Source: Limnobaculum allomyrinae
GTDB lineage: Bacteria > Pseudomonadota > Gammaproteobacteria > Enterobacterales > Enterobacteriaceae
Length of the DNA: 64,000 bases
Reading direction: 5' to 3'
NCBI RefSeq assembly: GCF_016649425.1
Contig: NZ_JADRCR010000001.1
Span: 558,001 to 622,000, forward strand
Each line of letters starts with the position of its first letter. Position 1 is the first letter of the stretch. A model generated the notes under the pieces. That model had not been told where the DNA came from and did not search any database. It was given only the letters and a program-made list of their open reading frames with translations. The position numbers and the translations under genes were made by a program. Positions 8,193 through 15,810 of this stretch are shown in pieces.

Positions 8193-9244
8193 CAATCAAT
8201 ACCCTGATAATGAGTACGGTAGAAACGCTGATACCAGCGATCCGCTTCTTTACGCATATCAATATCGCTGAACGTTTCAGGATAGAGCTTTTTCGCCATC
8301 CACAACTCACCTAAACCGATAGCTTCCGGCATCGGGTAACCCCAGGCTTTCGCATATTCTGGCATCAGCCACACGCGGTGATTTTTAACCGCATCGATAG
8401 GTTGCCATTTCGCATCATGAGTAATTTCATCCACCACGTTAGGGTAACGATCCTGAACAAAAATCACCTGGGGATTCCAGACAATAACTTGCTCCAATGA
8501 AACTTGCTTAAAGCCTTTTACCGTGGCCGCTGCTACATTCAGTGCTCCCGCATGATTCATCATCAGTCCGGTATATTTACCAGAACCATAGGTGCTCAAG
8601 TCGGGATTGGCCATATAAGCACGTACACGCTGCTGTTTTGTCAGTGAATTTAAACGATCGGTAACAATTTGGCGGCCTGCAAAGGCAGCATCCACCAGTG
8701 CTTTGGCTTCTTCAGGCTTATTGATGACATGACCAATCAGCTCAATGCCTTCCCTCAATCCCAAATTATAAGCCTGTTCTTCATCATCCATGGTTGGGTT
8801 GATTTTCGACTGTTCCCCCGGATTATCATGACGCAATGAAATAGCCAGCACCGGAATACCCAATGCGCTGATTTTATCGATCATCTCCTGAGGGGCATAG
8901 TTAGTAACAAAAACTACCTGTGGCTTCAATGCCACCAGGCTTTCTGCATCCACATGGGTTAAATCGCCCAGCGTTGCTTTACCGTTTAGTTCAGGAACCA
9001 GACTGGCATAATTGTTACCTAATTGCTGTTTCCAGTTGGCCAGAATGCCTACAATCTTGTCGGTAGCATTCATTTGCACCAGCAGATTCAATGTTTGATG
9101 TTGCAGAACCACTACCCTGTCAACCTGGTCAGGAATGGTTACCGTACGACCAATCTGGTCGGTAACCTGGCGATCGGCGAAAGTAGAAAAAGAGATAAGC
9201 AGAGTCAAACAGGCAAGCACCAGACGGCGAGATAAAAATGTCAT
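8192..9244 (-). CDS. FecB/BtuF-type periplasmic binding protein, possibly MolA-like
   Basis: Exported 350-residue class III solute-binding protein. Residues 1-20 form a signal peptide (RRLVLACLTLLISFSTFA). The mature part follows the family order: DQIGRTVTIPDQVDRVVVL, a first lobe ending VDAESLVALKPQVVFVT, a long linking helix, and a second lobe with VSLEQVIVWNPQVIFVQD. The ATG at 9244 is chosen because AAGAGGA lies 6 bases upstream. Members usually bind iron chelates or cobalamin, but the Haemophilus MolA subgroup binds molybdate and tungstate. A ModE-like operator directly upstream and a ModA-like gene directly downstream favour a MolA-like role here. No permease or ATPase genes lie beside it. 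Confidence 0.75.
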   Translation of the reverse strand: MTFLSRRLVLACLTLLISFSTFADRQVTDQIGRTVTIPDQVDRVVVLQHQTLNLLVQMNATDKIVGILANWKQQLGNNYASLVPELNGKATLGDLTHVDAESLVALKPQVVFVTNYAPQEMIDKISALGIPVLAISLRHDNPGEQSKINPTMDDEEQAYNLGLREGIELIGHVINKPEEAKALVDAAFAGRQIVTDRLNSLTKQQRVRAYMANPDLSTYGSGKYTGLMMNHAGALNVAAATVKGFKQVSLEQVIVWNPQVIFVQDRYPNVVDEITHDAKWQPIDAVKNHRVWLMPEYAKAWGYPMPEAIGLGELWMAKKLYPETFSDIDMRKEADRWYQRFYRTHYQGID

Positions 9245-9259
9245 TAGCAATCCTCTTTA

Positions 9260-9287
9260 TTCGATATATAAATAATTATATATCGAA
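9260..9287 (-). promoter_or_regulatory. ModE-type operator overlapping a promoter
   Basis: A 28-base inverted repeat with arms CGATATATA and TATATATCG separated by 6 bases, extended by matching TT/AA ends. It agrees with the molybdate-responsive ModE box (CGnTATATA-N6-8-TATATnnCG type). On the minus strand a promoter TTGTTA-N17-TATATA places its -10 inside the left arm, so bound ModE would block transcription of 9244-7458. Confidence 0.7.
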
Positions 9288-9366
9288 AGGTATCCCGAAT
9301 AACAAGAGCCACTTCAACATTTGAAGACCTCAGTCTCTTTTTTACTATCAGACCGTGCCGAACACC

Positions 9367-10041
9367 TTACTGTTGTCTGAATATTATCAGCCATATCAAA
9401 AATCGGGTCAGATAAGCCCCAAAAATCATGATGGCAAAAAAATCCCAGTAAACCAGAAGCGTTGACTCTTCAAAATCAAAAAAGGCAAAATCGACCTGAA
9501 GTAGTAGATAGGGCAATATCCCTCGTTGAATAAAAGCATAAAAACCATAACCGGAAACCATGCCTAAAAGTGCCGGAAGCACACGCCTGACCGAGACAGA
9601 GTCAGGTGAAATGTGCCAGATTTTGCAGAAGAAATTAGCCAGCATTTTCCAGTAAACGCCAAAGTGTAAAGCGATAACGACGAATCCCCAATGTACACTG
9701 GTCATATGTATCTTTCGGACCAAATCAGATGAATTATGCATAATGAAATTGGGAAGTATATGTCGCGAAAGCATGACACCACTCATCACCGCAGATAAAA
9801 ACAGTAGCATCAGAAGAAAATTTATCGCCAGTTTCAGGATGCGAAAAGCAGAGTACTCTCCCTGAAATAGGGTTTGTATCCAGTGAATATTCAAACTCAC
9901 ATGTAATACCACCATTAAAAAAAATACCGCACCAAGCCATTCGTGGACATATTCACTCCATAGATGAAATCCCATTAATGAAAGTAGAATTGAAACCATG
10001 ACCACATCCAACATAACCTGACACTGATATTTTTTTCTCAT
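9367..10041 (-). CDS. DUF4405-like four-helix membrane protein, probable b-type cytochrome
   Basis: Integral membrane protein of 224 residues with five to six hydrophobic segments. His residues sit in or near the helices (VHEWLGAVFF, VLHVSLNIHW, IHMTSVHWGF, ALHFGVYW), the pattern expected for bis-histidine haem in DUF4405 and cytochrome b561-like proteins. It follows the exported flavodoxin gene by 10 bases on the same strand, so the two are likely cotranscribed. A reasonable role is passing quinone or menaquinone electrons to an envelope flavoprotein, as MsrQ does for MsrP, but this is inference. The family assignment rests on topology and His placement. Confidence 0.65.
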   Translation of the reverse strand: MRKKYQCQVMLDVVMVSILLSLMGFHLWSEYVHEWLGAVFFLMVVLHVSLNIHWIQTLFQGEYSAFRILKLAINFLLMLLFLSAVMSGVMLSRHILPNFIMHNSSDLVRKIHMTSVHWGFVVIALHFGVYWKMLANFFCKIWHISPDSVSVRRVLPALLGMVSGYGFYAFIQRGILPYLLLQVDFAFFDFEESTLLVYWDFFAIMIFGAYLTRFLIWLIIFRQQ

Positions 10042-10051
10042 CTCAAGTCCG

Positions 10052-10696
10052 TTATTGCTGCATGTTAGCCAATTGATTCAACCAGTCACTGACTCTGGTT
10101 ACGGTGCTGTCATCTGCCACATCATCTCTGGAAATAGCCAGCCCCTGAGTGATTAATTGAACATCAGGTTGCAGGCGTTTAATTTCACGAAGAGAATCAG
10201 AGAAACGGCTACCTCCATGTGAGGTAAAAGGAATGAGGGTTTTGCCACTCAGGTCGTGCTGTTGTAAAAAGCTATACACTGGCATTGGCATCTTGTACCA
10301 CCATATGGGATAGCCAATAAAAATCCTGTCGTAATCAGCAAGATTATCAATTTTAGCTTTCAATTCGGGGTGTCGGTTATCTCGCAGTTCTTGTTCCGCG
10401 TAGCGTAGTAATGGCTCGTGCTGTGTTGGATACGGGATAACGGTTTCAATTCGAAATAATTCTCCCCCCGTATAACGTTGAATAACCTGAGCGAGATATT
10501 GTGTACTGCCCAATATCTGACTATTTTTTTCTAAAATGCTGGCTCCGGAAACGCCATCAATCCCCTCTAGCTTCACCTCTTCTGGCTGAGAGAAATAGAC
10601 AATCAGTGTTTTGGAGCCGTGCTGATTTATTGGTTCTGCAATAGCACTCAGGCTACTGAAGGCCACTGACAAAAAAAGAATGACGATTTTTTTCAT
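10052..10696 (-). CDS. Exported flavodoxin
   Basis: Flavodoxin-fold protein of 214 residues carrying a signal peptide (MKKIVILFLSVAFSSLSAIA). TLIVYFSQ is the first strand and phosphate loop, IFIGYPIWWYKMPMPVYSFL the typical flavodoxin_4 segment near the isoalloxazine ring, and LIPFTSHGGSRFSDS the later FMN loop. The start at 10696 is preferred because an upstream in-frame ATG would add 31 residues before the signal peptide. An export signal on a flavodoxin is unusual, since most are cytosolic. It lies between the hydrolase gene (114 bases upstream) and the DUF4405 gene (10 bases downstream). Likely part of the envelope redox module controlled by the neighbouring two-component system. Confidence 0.8.
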   Translation of the reverse strand: MKKIVILFLSVAFSSLSAIAEPINQHGSKTLIVYFSQPEEVKLEGIDGVSGASILEKNSQILGSTQYLAQVIQRYTGGELFRIETVIPYPTQHEPLLRYAEQELRDNRHPELKAKIDNLADYDRIFIGYPIWWYKMPMPVYSFLQQHDLSGKTLIPFTSHGGSRFSDSLREIKRLQPDVQLITQGLAISRDDVADDSTVTRVSDWLNQLANMQQ

Positions 10697-10809
10697 GACG
10701 TTTCCCGATAGTAAAAAAGGATTTAACTTGGCCTGCCAGCAAACACTTATCCTCTTAATACAGGGGCGATCACTGCCAGGCACAGACAAGTCATATACGG
10801 TTTTATCCG

Positions 10810-11865
10810 TTAAAGATTTTTAGCAAAAAACTGGTTCAGCTTATCCATCGCCTGATTGACATATTGCGGCTGCCAATAGGTTTCAATATGGGTTGCCCCA
10901 TCGATCAAAAACAGCTCTTTATCTTTTGCATTGGTCGCCAGGCTAAACGCGTTTTGTGTCATATACAGGGAATCAGCTTTACTACCCGCCATCATTAACA
11001 GCGGTTTGTCGATTAAATCCATATTGCTGCTGGCATCAAAACGCATTAAATCGAGCAGGCTGCTCAAGGTATATCTGAAAGTAGAATTGGGGTGTGCGTG
11101 TGTTTTTCCATAATATTCAAACCCCTGACGGTACAGGTCAAACGGTAATTGCGCGATCTGTTCATCCGTCAATTTGGCATCACCGGTATAGATAACGTCA
11201 CCGCCGGCTGCTTCTTGTGCCCGAGCGTCAGAAGCCTGTTTTAAACGCTGCTGGATGGTATCGAGTTGAGAGTCAACATAACCATTACGTCTGACCAGAC
11301 CTGAATCAAACATGCTCAGAGTGGCAACGGCACTAAAACGTTTATCCGTTTGCGCCGCTTTTAGCGAATAACCACCGCCACCACAAATGCCCAGCAAGCC
11401 TAAACGTTCAACATCAACACCGGCATACTGACTGATAAAATCGGCCATACCATGGATATCTTCAATTCGATGAGCGGGTTTATCGACATTACGCGGCGTT
11501 CCACCACTGGCCCCCTGATAAGCGGCATCGGCGGTAATCGAGATATATCCCTGTTCTGCCAGCCGTTGGGCATATAAACCCGCCACCTGCTCCTTTACTC
11601 CACCATTCGGATGAGCTACCACTACCGTTGGATAGGTTTTACCGGGATCATAGTTCGCCGGGGTATACACATTGGCAGCAATATCAATTCCATTAAGCTT
11701 ATAGGTAACCGGATGAATATTGACGTTGCCTTTCACATTGTCAGTAATTGCACCGTCATACGTTAGCGTAAAGGGATTTTTCTTATAGTCTGCTGCCAGT
11801 GCTGCTCCAGATGAAATCGTTATCATTGCAGCTAATAGCGTGGTTCTGAACATGTTATGTTTCAT
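10810..11865 (-). CDS. Exported alpha/beta hydrolase, dienelactone-hydrolase-like
   Basis: 351-residue alpha/beta hydrolase with a cleavable signal peptide (residues 1-25, ending GAALA). The nucleophile elbow reads GICGGGGYS, so the nucleophile is Cys161 as in dienelactone hydrolases rather than Ser. VVVAHPNGG supplies the oxyanion-hole strand, and GATHIETYW near the end carries the probable catalytic His. AGGAGA lies 9 bases upstream of the start. Enzymes of this type cleave esters or lactones; the substrate here is unknown. It is the first gene of a minus-strand group with the flavodoxin and DUF4405 genes, divergent from the response regulator and close to its operator, so joint control is likely. 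Confidence 0.8.
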   Translation of the reverse strand: MKHNMFRTTLLAAMITISSGAALAADYKKNPFTLTYDGAITDNVKGNVNIHPVTYKLNGIDIAANVYTPANYDPGKTYPTVVVAHPNGGVKEQVAGLYAQRLAEQGYISITADAAYQGASGGTPRNVDKPAHRIEDIHGMADFISQYAGVDVERLGLLGICGGGGYSLKAAQTDKRFSAVATLSMFDSGLVRRNGYVDSQLDTIQQRLKQASDARAQEAAGGDVIYTGDAKLTDEQIAQLPFDLYRQGFEYYGKTHAHPNSTFRYTLSSLLDLMRFDASSNMDLIDKPLLMMAGSKADSLYMTQNAFSLATNAKDKELFLIDGATHIETYWQPQYVNQAMDKLNQFFAKNL

Positions 11866-12127
11866 TAGAAGTGGTCTCCTGATAGGGAATTAACGATTTA
11901 ATATTCCGGACTCTCCCTTGCAGTTGCTGAATAAGGGAATTGATTTTCAGGTAGTCTAAATGGGGTTGGCTGACATCAACGTGACCGCCAGATAACATTT
12001 CTGTCAGTTTAAAATCGAGGTTTTCTGACAAAAATGTCAGGAAAATGTCAGCTACATGTTGGCGATCAGCCGTTAAGATAGTGGTAACAGGTGTATTATC
12101 ACCCTGAAGAATAAAGGGGAAAAACAT
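11855..12127 (-). CDS. Small open frame, possible MerR-type remnant
   Basis: A 90-codon frame whose stop overlaps the start of the hydrolase gene (11 bases) and whose ATG overlaps the response regulator start on the other strand. The C-terminal half resembles the region after the DNA-binding domain of MerR regulators ([11 protein letters not shown], then [21 protein letters not shown] as a coiled-coil-like helix), but no MerR winged helix precedes it. It spans the operator at 12025-12051, which argues against a functional full-length gene. A shorter start at 12001 would give 47 residues but lacks a ribosome binding site. Either a remnant or chance. Confidence 0.25.
   Translation of the reverse strand: MFFPFILQGDNTPVTTILTADRQHVADIFLTFLSENLDFKLTEMLSGGHVDVSQPHLDYLKINSLIQQLQGRVRNIKSLIPYQETTSNET
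12001..12079 (+). promoter_or_regulatory. Response-regulator operator and promoter (site 1)
   Basis: CTGACA-N4-TGTCAG at 12025-12040, followed after 5 bases by a third half-site TGTCAG (12046-12051), gives 11-base spacing. A further TGTCAG at 12002 is 33 bases (3 x 11) away. A -10-like TAAGAT (12074-12079) begins exactly 22 bases after the third half-site. The core fits the TGACA-N4-TGTCA box of CusR/CopR/HprR regulators. Confidence 0.7.
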
Positions 12128-12818
12128 GCGATTACTTCTGATAGAGGATGAAGAAAAAACCTCTTCTTACATCAATCGGGCTCTCAGCGAACTGGGATTT
12201 ACCGTCGATGTAGCCGCTAACGGAACAGATGGATTATATTTAGCACTCGAGTATGACTACGATGCCATTGTGTTGGATGTGATGTTGCCAGGCATAGACG
12301 GTTACAGTGTTTTGGAAGGATTACGTGCCTGTAAACAAACACCGGTATTAATGCTGTCTGCTCGCGGTTCAGTAGATGAACGCGTTAAGGGGTTACGTCA
12401 CGGTGCCGATGATTATCTGCCTAAGCCCTTCTCTCTGATTGAGTTAGTTGCACGTATTCAAGCCCTGCTAAGACGCCGCCCCAGTGATGGAGCCGATGTC
12501 ACTCAATTACAAATTCACGATTTACATCTCGACCTTCTGGCCCGACGTGTTACCCGGGCAGGAAATCGCCTGGAGTTAACCGCTAAAGAGTTTGCTCTGT
12601 TAAGCCTTCTGGCCCGACATCAGGGCGAAATACTGTCAAAAATGATGATTGCCGAACAGGTTTGGGATATGAATTTTGACAGTGATGCCAATGTGGTCGA
12701 AGTGGCGGTTAAACGTTTAAGAGCAAAAATAGATATGCCTTATCCGGTGAAATTACTGCATACCGTACGTGGCATGGGGTACGTTCTTGAAATCAGGCCG
12801 GAGCACCCGGCAAAATAG
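12126..12818 (+). CDS. OmpR-family response regulator, CusR/CopR/HprR subgroup
   Basis: 230-residue cytoplasmic regulator. The receiver domain (1-115) has the acidic pocket E7/D8, phospho-acceptor Asp51 in VLDVMLPG, and Lys100 in DDYLPKPF. The winged-helix domain (125-225) includes [21 protein letters not shown] and the end [10 protein letters not shown] typical of heavy-metal-type regulators. AAGGGGAAAAAC precedes the ATG. The kinase gene starts on its last codon (TAGTG). Its own promoter carries a TGACA-N4-TGTCA box, also found before the 14341-15262 operon, so it probably autoregulates and activates that operon. The relatives respond to copper/silver (CusR) or to hypochlorous acid (HprR); which signal applies here is not visible. 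Confidence 0.9.
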   Translation: MRLLLIEDEEKTSSYINRALSELGFTVDVAANGTDGLYLALEYDYDAIVLDVMLPGIDGYSVLEGLRACKQTPVLMLSARGSVDERVKGLRHGADDYLPKPFSLIELVARIQALLRRRPSDGADVTQLQIHDLHLDLLARRVTRAGNRLELTAKEFALLSLLARHQGEILSKMMIAEQVWDMNFDSDANVVEVAVKRLRAKIDMPYPVKLLHTVRGMGYVLEIRPEHPAK

Positions 12819-14209
12819 TGAAGACTTTGATGATGAAACGTTCTATCTCTGGCCGACTGGCATTGATGTTTGCTTTAGCTTCCATTCTGATTGTCTCCAC
12901 CTCTGGCCTTCTGTTAAGAAGCTCTCTGCACGACTCACTGCAAAGGCAAATGCATAATGAACTGTTGTTCCGTCATTCATTGATGGAACCATGGATTCAA
13001 GCCAGAACAACACTGGATGGCTGGCAAACGCTGGCCACTAAATTTGCCGATCTGTCAGCAGCAGAGGGAGGTCGCGTTCAGTATTGGGTTCTCAGTGATG
13101 ACGCGCAGTTTCAGGTGGGTGGCCCCGCCCCGGCCGGCGTTAATTTAGCTGCTTTGGATAACGGATTCAGTAAAGTTGCCGGAGCCACAGAAGATGCCTG
13201 CTCTCTGTTTCTGTTGATTACAGAAATTCCTGCTGCCGGTGAACGTCCCTCGTTGCGCTATGTGGTGACGATTGATTCCACACCCTATATGGGGACACTA
13301 AATGAATTTACCCGTATGCTGATTATCATTACGGCTTTTGGTGTTTTTCTGGTGACGCTACTGGGATATGCCATTGCCAGAATCGGGATGCGCCCGGTTA
13401 ATCATCTTAGTGAACAGGCACACCAGCTTGCGCCCGGAACTCAAGGCCAACGTCTGGATACCACAACCCTACCGGATGAGTTGCAAAAACTGGCGATGGC
13501 ATTTAATGGGGTGCTTAAACGTCAGGAAGTGGCATGGCAACAATTAGAAAGCTTTAATGCGGATGTGGCTCATGAACTGAGAACACCACTGACTAACCTT
13601 ATTGGACAAACCCAATTAAGCCTGTCACGCAAACGAGAGGTTCACCAACTTGAAGATCTACTGGAATCCAATCTGGAAGAGCTTGAAAGAATGACGTCGA
13701 TCGTCAATGACATGCTTTTTCTGTCTCATGCACAGGCCGGTGAACACGCTACGCAATTAACTGAAGTCTCTTTACGTGAGGAGGCGATTAAAACGACAGA
13801 ATATGTAGAGCCCTCTTTTGCAGAGAAGAATCTTACTATTCAGGTAGAGGGTGATGTTATTGCCCGTATCGATAAACGTCTGTTTCATCGTTCACTGGCA
13901 AACCTGTTGGAAAACAGTGCCCGGCATGCTTTTCCAGACACCACCGTTAAAATAGTTATCGACCAGGAAGAGGGTTTTGCTTCTGTTGCGGTCACGAATA
14001 TCGGTGAGCCCATTGCTTCAGAGCATTTAACTCGCCTGTTTGAACGTTTTTATCGCGTGGATTTATCACGCACCAGTAGCAATACCCATCATGGCCTGGG
14101 GCTTTCTATCGTTCGGGCGGTGGCATTAATGCATCAGGGCGATGTATTTGCCCGTAGCCACCATGGTGTTAATACTTTTGGGCTGACGCTGGCAATTAAC
14201 CTTCACTAA
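12818..14209 (+). CDS. Sensor histidine kinase, CusS/HprS type
   Basis: 463-residue inner-membrane kinase partner of the preceding regulator. TM1 lies near residues 15-32, a periplasmic sensor domain follows to about 163, TM2 spans 167-188, and a HAMP unit starts at ARIGMRPVNHLSE. The H-box FNADVAHELRTPLTNLIG carries phospho-acceptor His252. The ATPase domain has the N-box LANLLENSARHA and the G2-type HHGLGLSIVRAV. GTG at 12818 overlaps the regulator stop; ATGs at 12830 and 12833 are alternatives. The sensor region contains a single Cys (ATEDACSLF) and Met residues but no obvious His-rich copper site, so an oxidant signal is at least as likely as a metal. Confidence 0.9.
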   Translation: MKTLMMKRSISGRLALMFALASILIVSTSGLLLRSSLHDSLQRQMHNELLFRHSLMEPWIQARTTLDGWQTLATKFADLSAAEGGRVQYWVLSDDAQFQVGGPAPAGVNLAALDNGFSKVAGATEDACSLFLLITEIPAAGERPSLRYVVTIDSTPYMGTLNEFTRMLIIITAFGVFLVTLLGYAIARIGMRPVNHLSEQAHQLAPGTQGQRLDTTTLPDELQKLAMAFNGVLKRQEVAWQQLESFNADVAHELRTPLTNLIGQTQLSLSRKREVHQLEDLLESNLEELERMTSIVNDMLFLSHAQAGEHATQLTEVSLREEAIKTTEYVEPSFAEKNLTIQVEGDVIARIDKRLFHRSLANLLENSARHAFPDTTVKIVIDQEEGFASVAVTNIGEPIASEHLTRLFERFYRVDLSRTSSNTHHGLGLSIVRAVALMHQGDVFARSHHGVNTFGLTLAINLH

Positions 14210-14228
14210 ATTGATAAATAAATGCTTT

Positions 14229-14283
14229 CTGACAAATATGTCAGTGGGTTGTCAGGCTGATGACATCAGTCATTCGGTAACAT
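14229..14283 (+). promoter_or_regulatory. Response-regulator operator and promoter (site 2)
   Basis: CTGACA-N4-TGTCAG at 14229-14244, a third half-site TGTCAG at 14250-14255 (11-base period), then exactly 22 bases to a -10-like TAACAT (14278-14283). The layout is identical to site 1, placing the genes at 14341-15262 in the regulon. Confidence 0.7.
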
Positions 14284-14340
14284 TGTTTCATCTTCGTTGA
14301 TATCCAGATTTAACTTCACTGATAACAAAGGAAATGAACA

Positions 14341-14757
14341 ATGAAAAAAATGATTAGACGTTCTTTAATCTGCACCACTTTAATATTTACCAGTTCAGTC
14401 ACCGTATATGCCCACGCTCAGGATACAGCGACTCAAAATAAAGCCCCTTCCCGTGCACAGCAACTCATGGGGGATATTGCCCCTAAAATGGCTCAACTCA
14501 CTGATGACGTGTTGTATGCCGATATCTGGGAACGCCCACAGCTATCTAAAAGAGATCGAAGCCTGATTACGGTTAGTGCTTTGGTGGCGATGAACCGCCC
14601 CGATCAGTTACGTTCGCATCTTCGCCTTGCTCGCCAAAATGGGGTAACACAGGAAGAGTTAATTGAAACCATCACTCAACTGGCATTCTATTCCGGCTGG
14701 CCAAATTCCGTCACCGCCATTTCAATAGCCAAAGATGTTTTTAAAGAAAATAAATAA
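14341..14757 (+). CDS. Exported carboxymuconolactone-decarboxylase/AhpD-like protein
   Basis: 138-residue protein with a signal peptide (about 1-26, ending VYAHA). The mature part is one CMD domain: DVLYADIWERPQLSKRDRSLITVSALVA, QLRSHLRLARQNGVTQEELIETITQLAFYSGWPNS. This resembles gamma-carboxymuconolactone decarboxylase and lacks the CxxC of AhpD peroxidases. AAAGGAAATG precedes the start. Export of a CMD protein is unusual. The gene lies behind site 2 and is followed 37 bases later by an exported cupin, so the two form an operon. Possible roles are detoxifying a reactive organic compound or peroxide in the periplasm; the reaction is unknown. Confidence 0.82.
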   Translation: MKKMIRRSLICTTLIFTSSVTVYAHAQDTATQNKAPSRAQQLMGDIAPKMAQLTDDVLYADIWERPQLSKRDRSLITVSALVAMNRPDQLRSHLRLARQNGVTQEELIETITQLAFYSGWPNSVTAISIAKDVFKENK

Positions 14758-14794
14758 GCACATTTTCAGTCTGATCATCACCAAGGAATCCGTC

Positions 14795-15262
14795 ATGAAA
14801 AAAGCCATTATCCTTGCTCTCGCCGCCCTGTCATTACCTGTATCCGCTATGGCAACGCAGAATAATGTTATCGTCAGCCCGGCAGGTTCTCAACCTACTA
14901 CCATTGGCGCAGCTGATTATTTTACCGGTACGGCAAAAGTAGACTCCCGTTTTCAGCGAAGCTCTCCCGCCAGAATTGGCGGTGGTATTGTCTCTTTTGA
15001 TGCAGGTGCCCGCACCGCCTGGCATACACATCCACTTGGCCAGACACTGATTGTCTCTTCCGGAACCGGCTGGGTACAGCAATGGGGCAACGAAGCTCAG
15101 CAAATCAAAACCGGTGATGTGGTATGGATTCCACCCGGCGTTAAACACTGGCATGGTGCATCAGCCAGTCAACCGCTGGTTCACATTGCCATATCAGAAT
15201 CACTGGAAGGACGTAGCGTAACCTGGATGGAAAAAGTTACCGATAGCCAATACCCGCGCTAA
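14795..15262 (+). CDS. Exported cupin-domain protein
   Basis: 155-residue protein starting with a signal peptide ([20 protein letters not shown]). A single cupin barrel follows, with metal ligands visible in [10 protein letters not shown] (two His; Gln where many cupins have Glu) and the second motif [17 protein letters not shown] (further His). AAGGAAT precedes the start. Cupin partners of CMD proteins are common in gene neighbourhoods linked to aromatic or reactive-carbonyl breakdown. Here both are sent to the periplasm and controlled by the adjacent two-component system. It may be a dioxygenase or an isomerase; no more specific claim is supported. Confidence 0.85.
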   Translation: MKKAIILALAALSLPVSAMATQNNVIVSPAGSQPTTIGAADYFTGTAKVDSRFQRSSPARIGGGIVSFDAGARTAWHTHPLGQTLIVSSGTGWVQQWGNEAQQIKTGDVVWIPPGVKHWHGASASQPLVHIAISESLEGRSVTWMEKVTDSQYPR

Positions 15263-15271
15263 TAACCTAAA

Positions 15272-15297
15272 AATCCACGCCATGGCGTGGATTCTTC
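15272..15297 (+). terminator. Terminator after the cupin gene
   Basis: A 22-base perfect palindrome (arms AATCCACGCCA and TGGCGTGGATT, 15272-15293) ten bases after the stop, followed by a weak TCTTCT tract. Confidence 0.6.
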
Positions 15298-15320
15298 TAA
15301 ACCCATTGTCTGACCGCGGC

Positions 15321-15671
15321 TTATATATCATACTCCTGCGCGAACTCATCATATGTCCATACTTGCCTGCCGCGGGATTGAAAATATTCAATTTCTCCCG
15401 CTACGCCACTGCTTTTATCCCAGCCGGGTAACGTCAGTACAATCAATTCATCGCAGCGTGCCATATAAGCTTCATCAATAGGCGTCCAGCTAATCTTTTT
15501 GCCCTGCTCACTTACTACCACATTAATTGGATGGGTCATGGTAATTTGGCTATATACCGCATACCCGGCTAATGACAATTTCGCCGCGACTTCAGTGCAC
15601 TGGTTAAAACGTTGTTCAACAATTTCCGGATTTGGGTCTGAATAAGGACAGGCAATAAAATAGAGCTTCAT
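15321..15671 (-). CDS. DUF1937-like nucleotide-binding protein
   Basis: Small 116-residue cytoplasmic protein resembling DUF1937 and the nucleoside 2-deoxyribosyltransferase fold: the N-terminal YFIACPYSDPNPEIVEQRF matches the PYS...R signature, and DEAYMARCDELIVLTLPGWDKSSGVAGEIEYF the later D/E-containing active-site segment (the SxGvxxEi motif). Relatives are often phage-borne or of unknown function. It stands alone, convergent with the cupin gene. A base-removal or nucleotide-sensing role is possible but not shown. Confidence 0.65.
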   Translation of the reverse strand: MKLYFIACPYSDPNPEIVEQRFNQCTEVAAKLSLAGYAVYSQITMTHPINVVVSEQGKKISWTPIDEAYMARCDELIVLTLPGWDKSSGVAGEIEYFQSRGRQVWTYDEFAQEYDI

Positions 15672-15810
15672 TATTTTTCCTTTACATTATATAAATCAAT
15701 CAGATAATTTTTAAGTGCCTTAAATCAGGCGTAGGGAAATGCCGGCCATAGAATTAATGGCCTGACATTGAATACAAAATTTTAATTAACTCATGCGAAA
15801 TGCTATTTAT

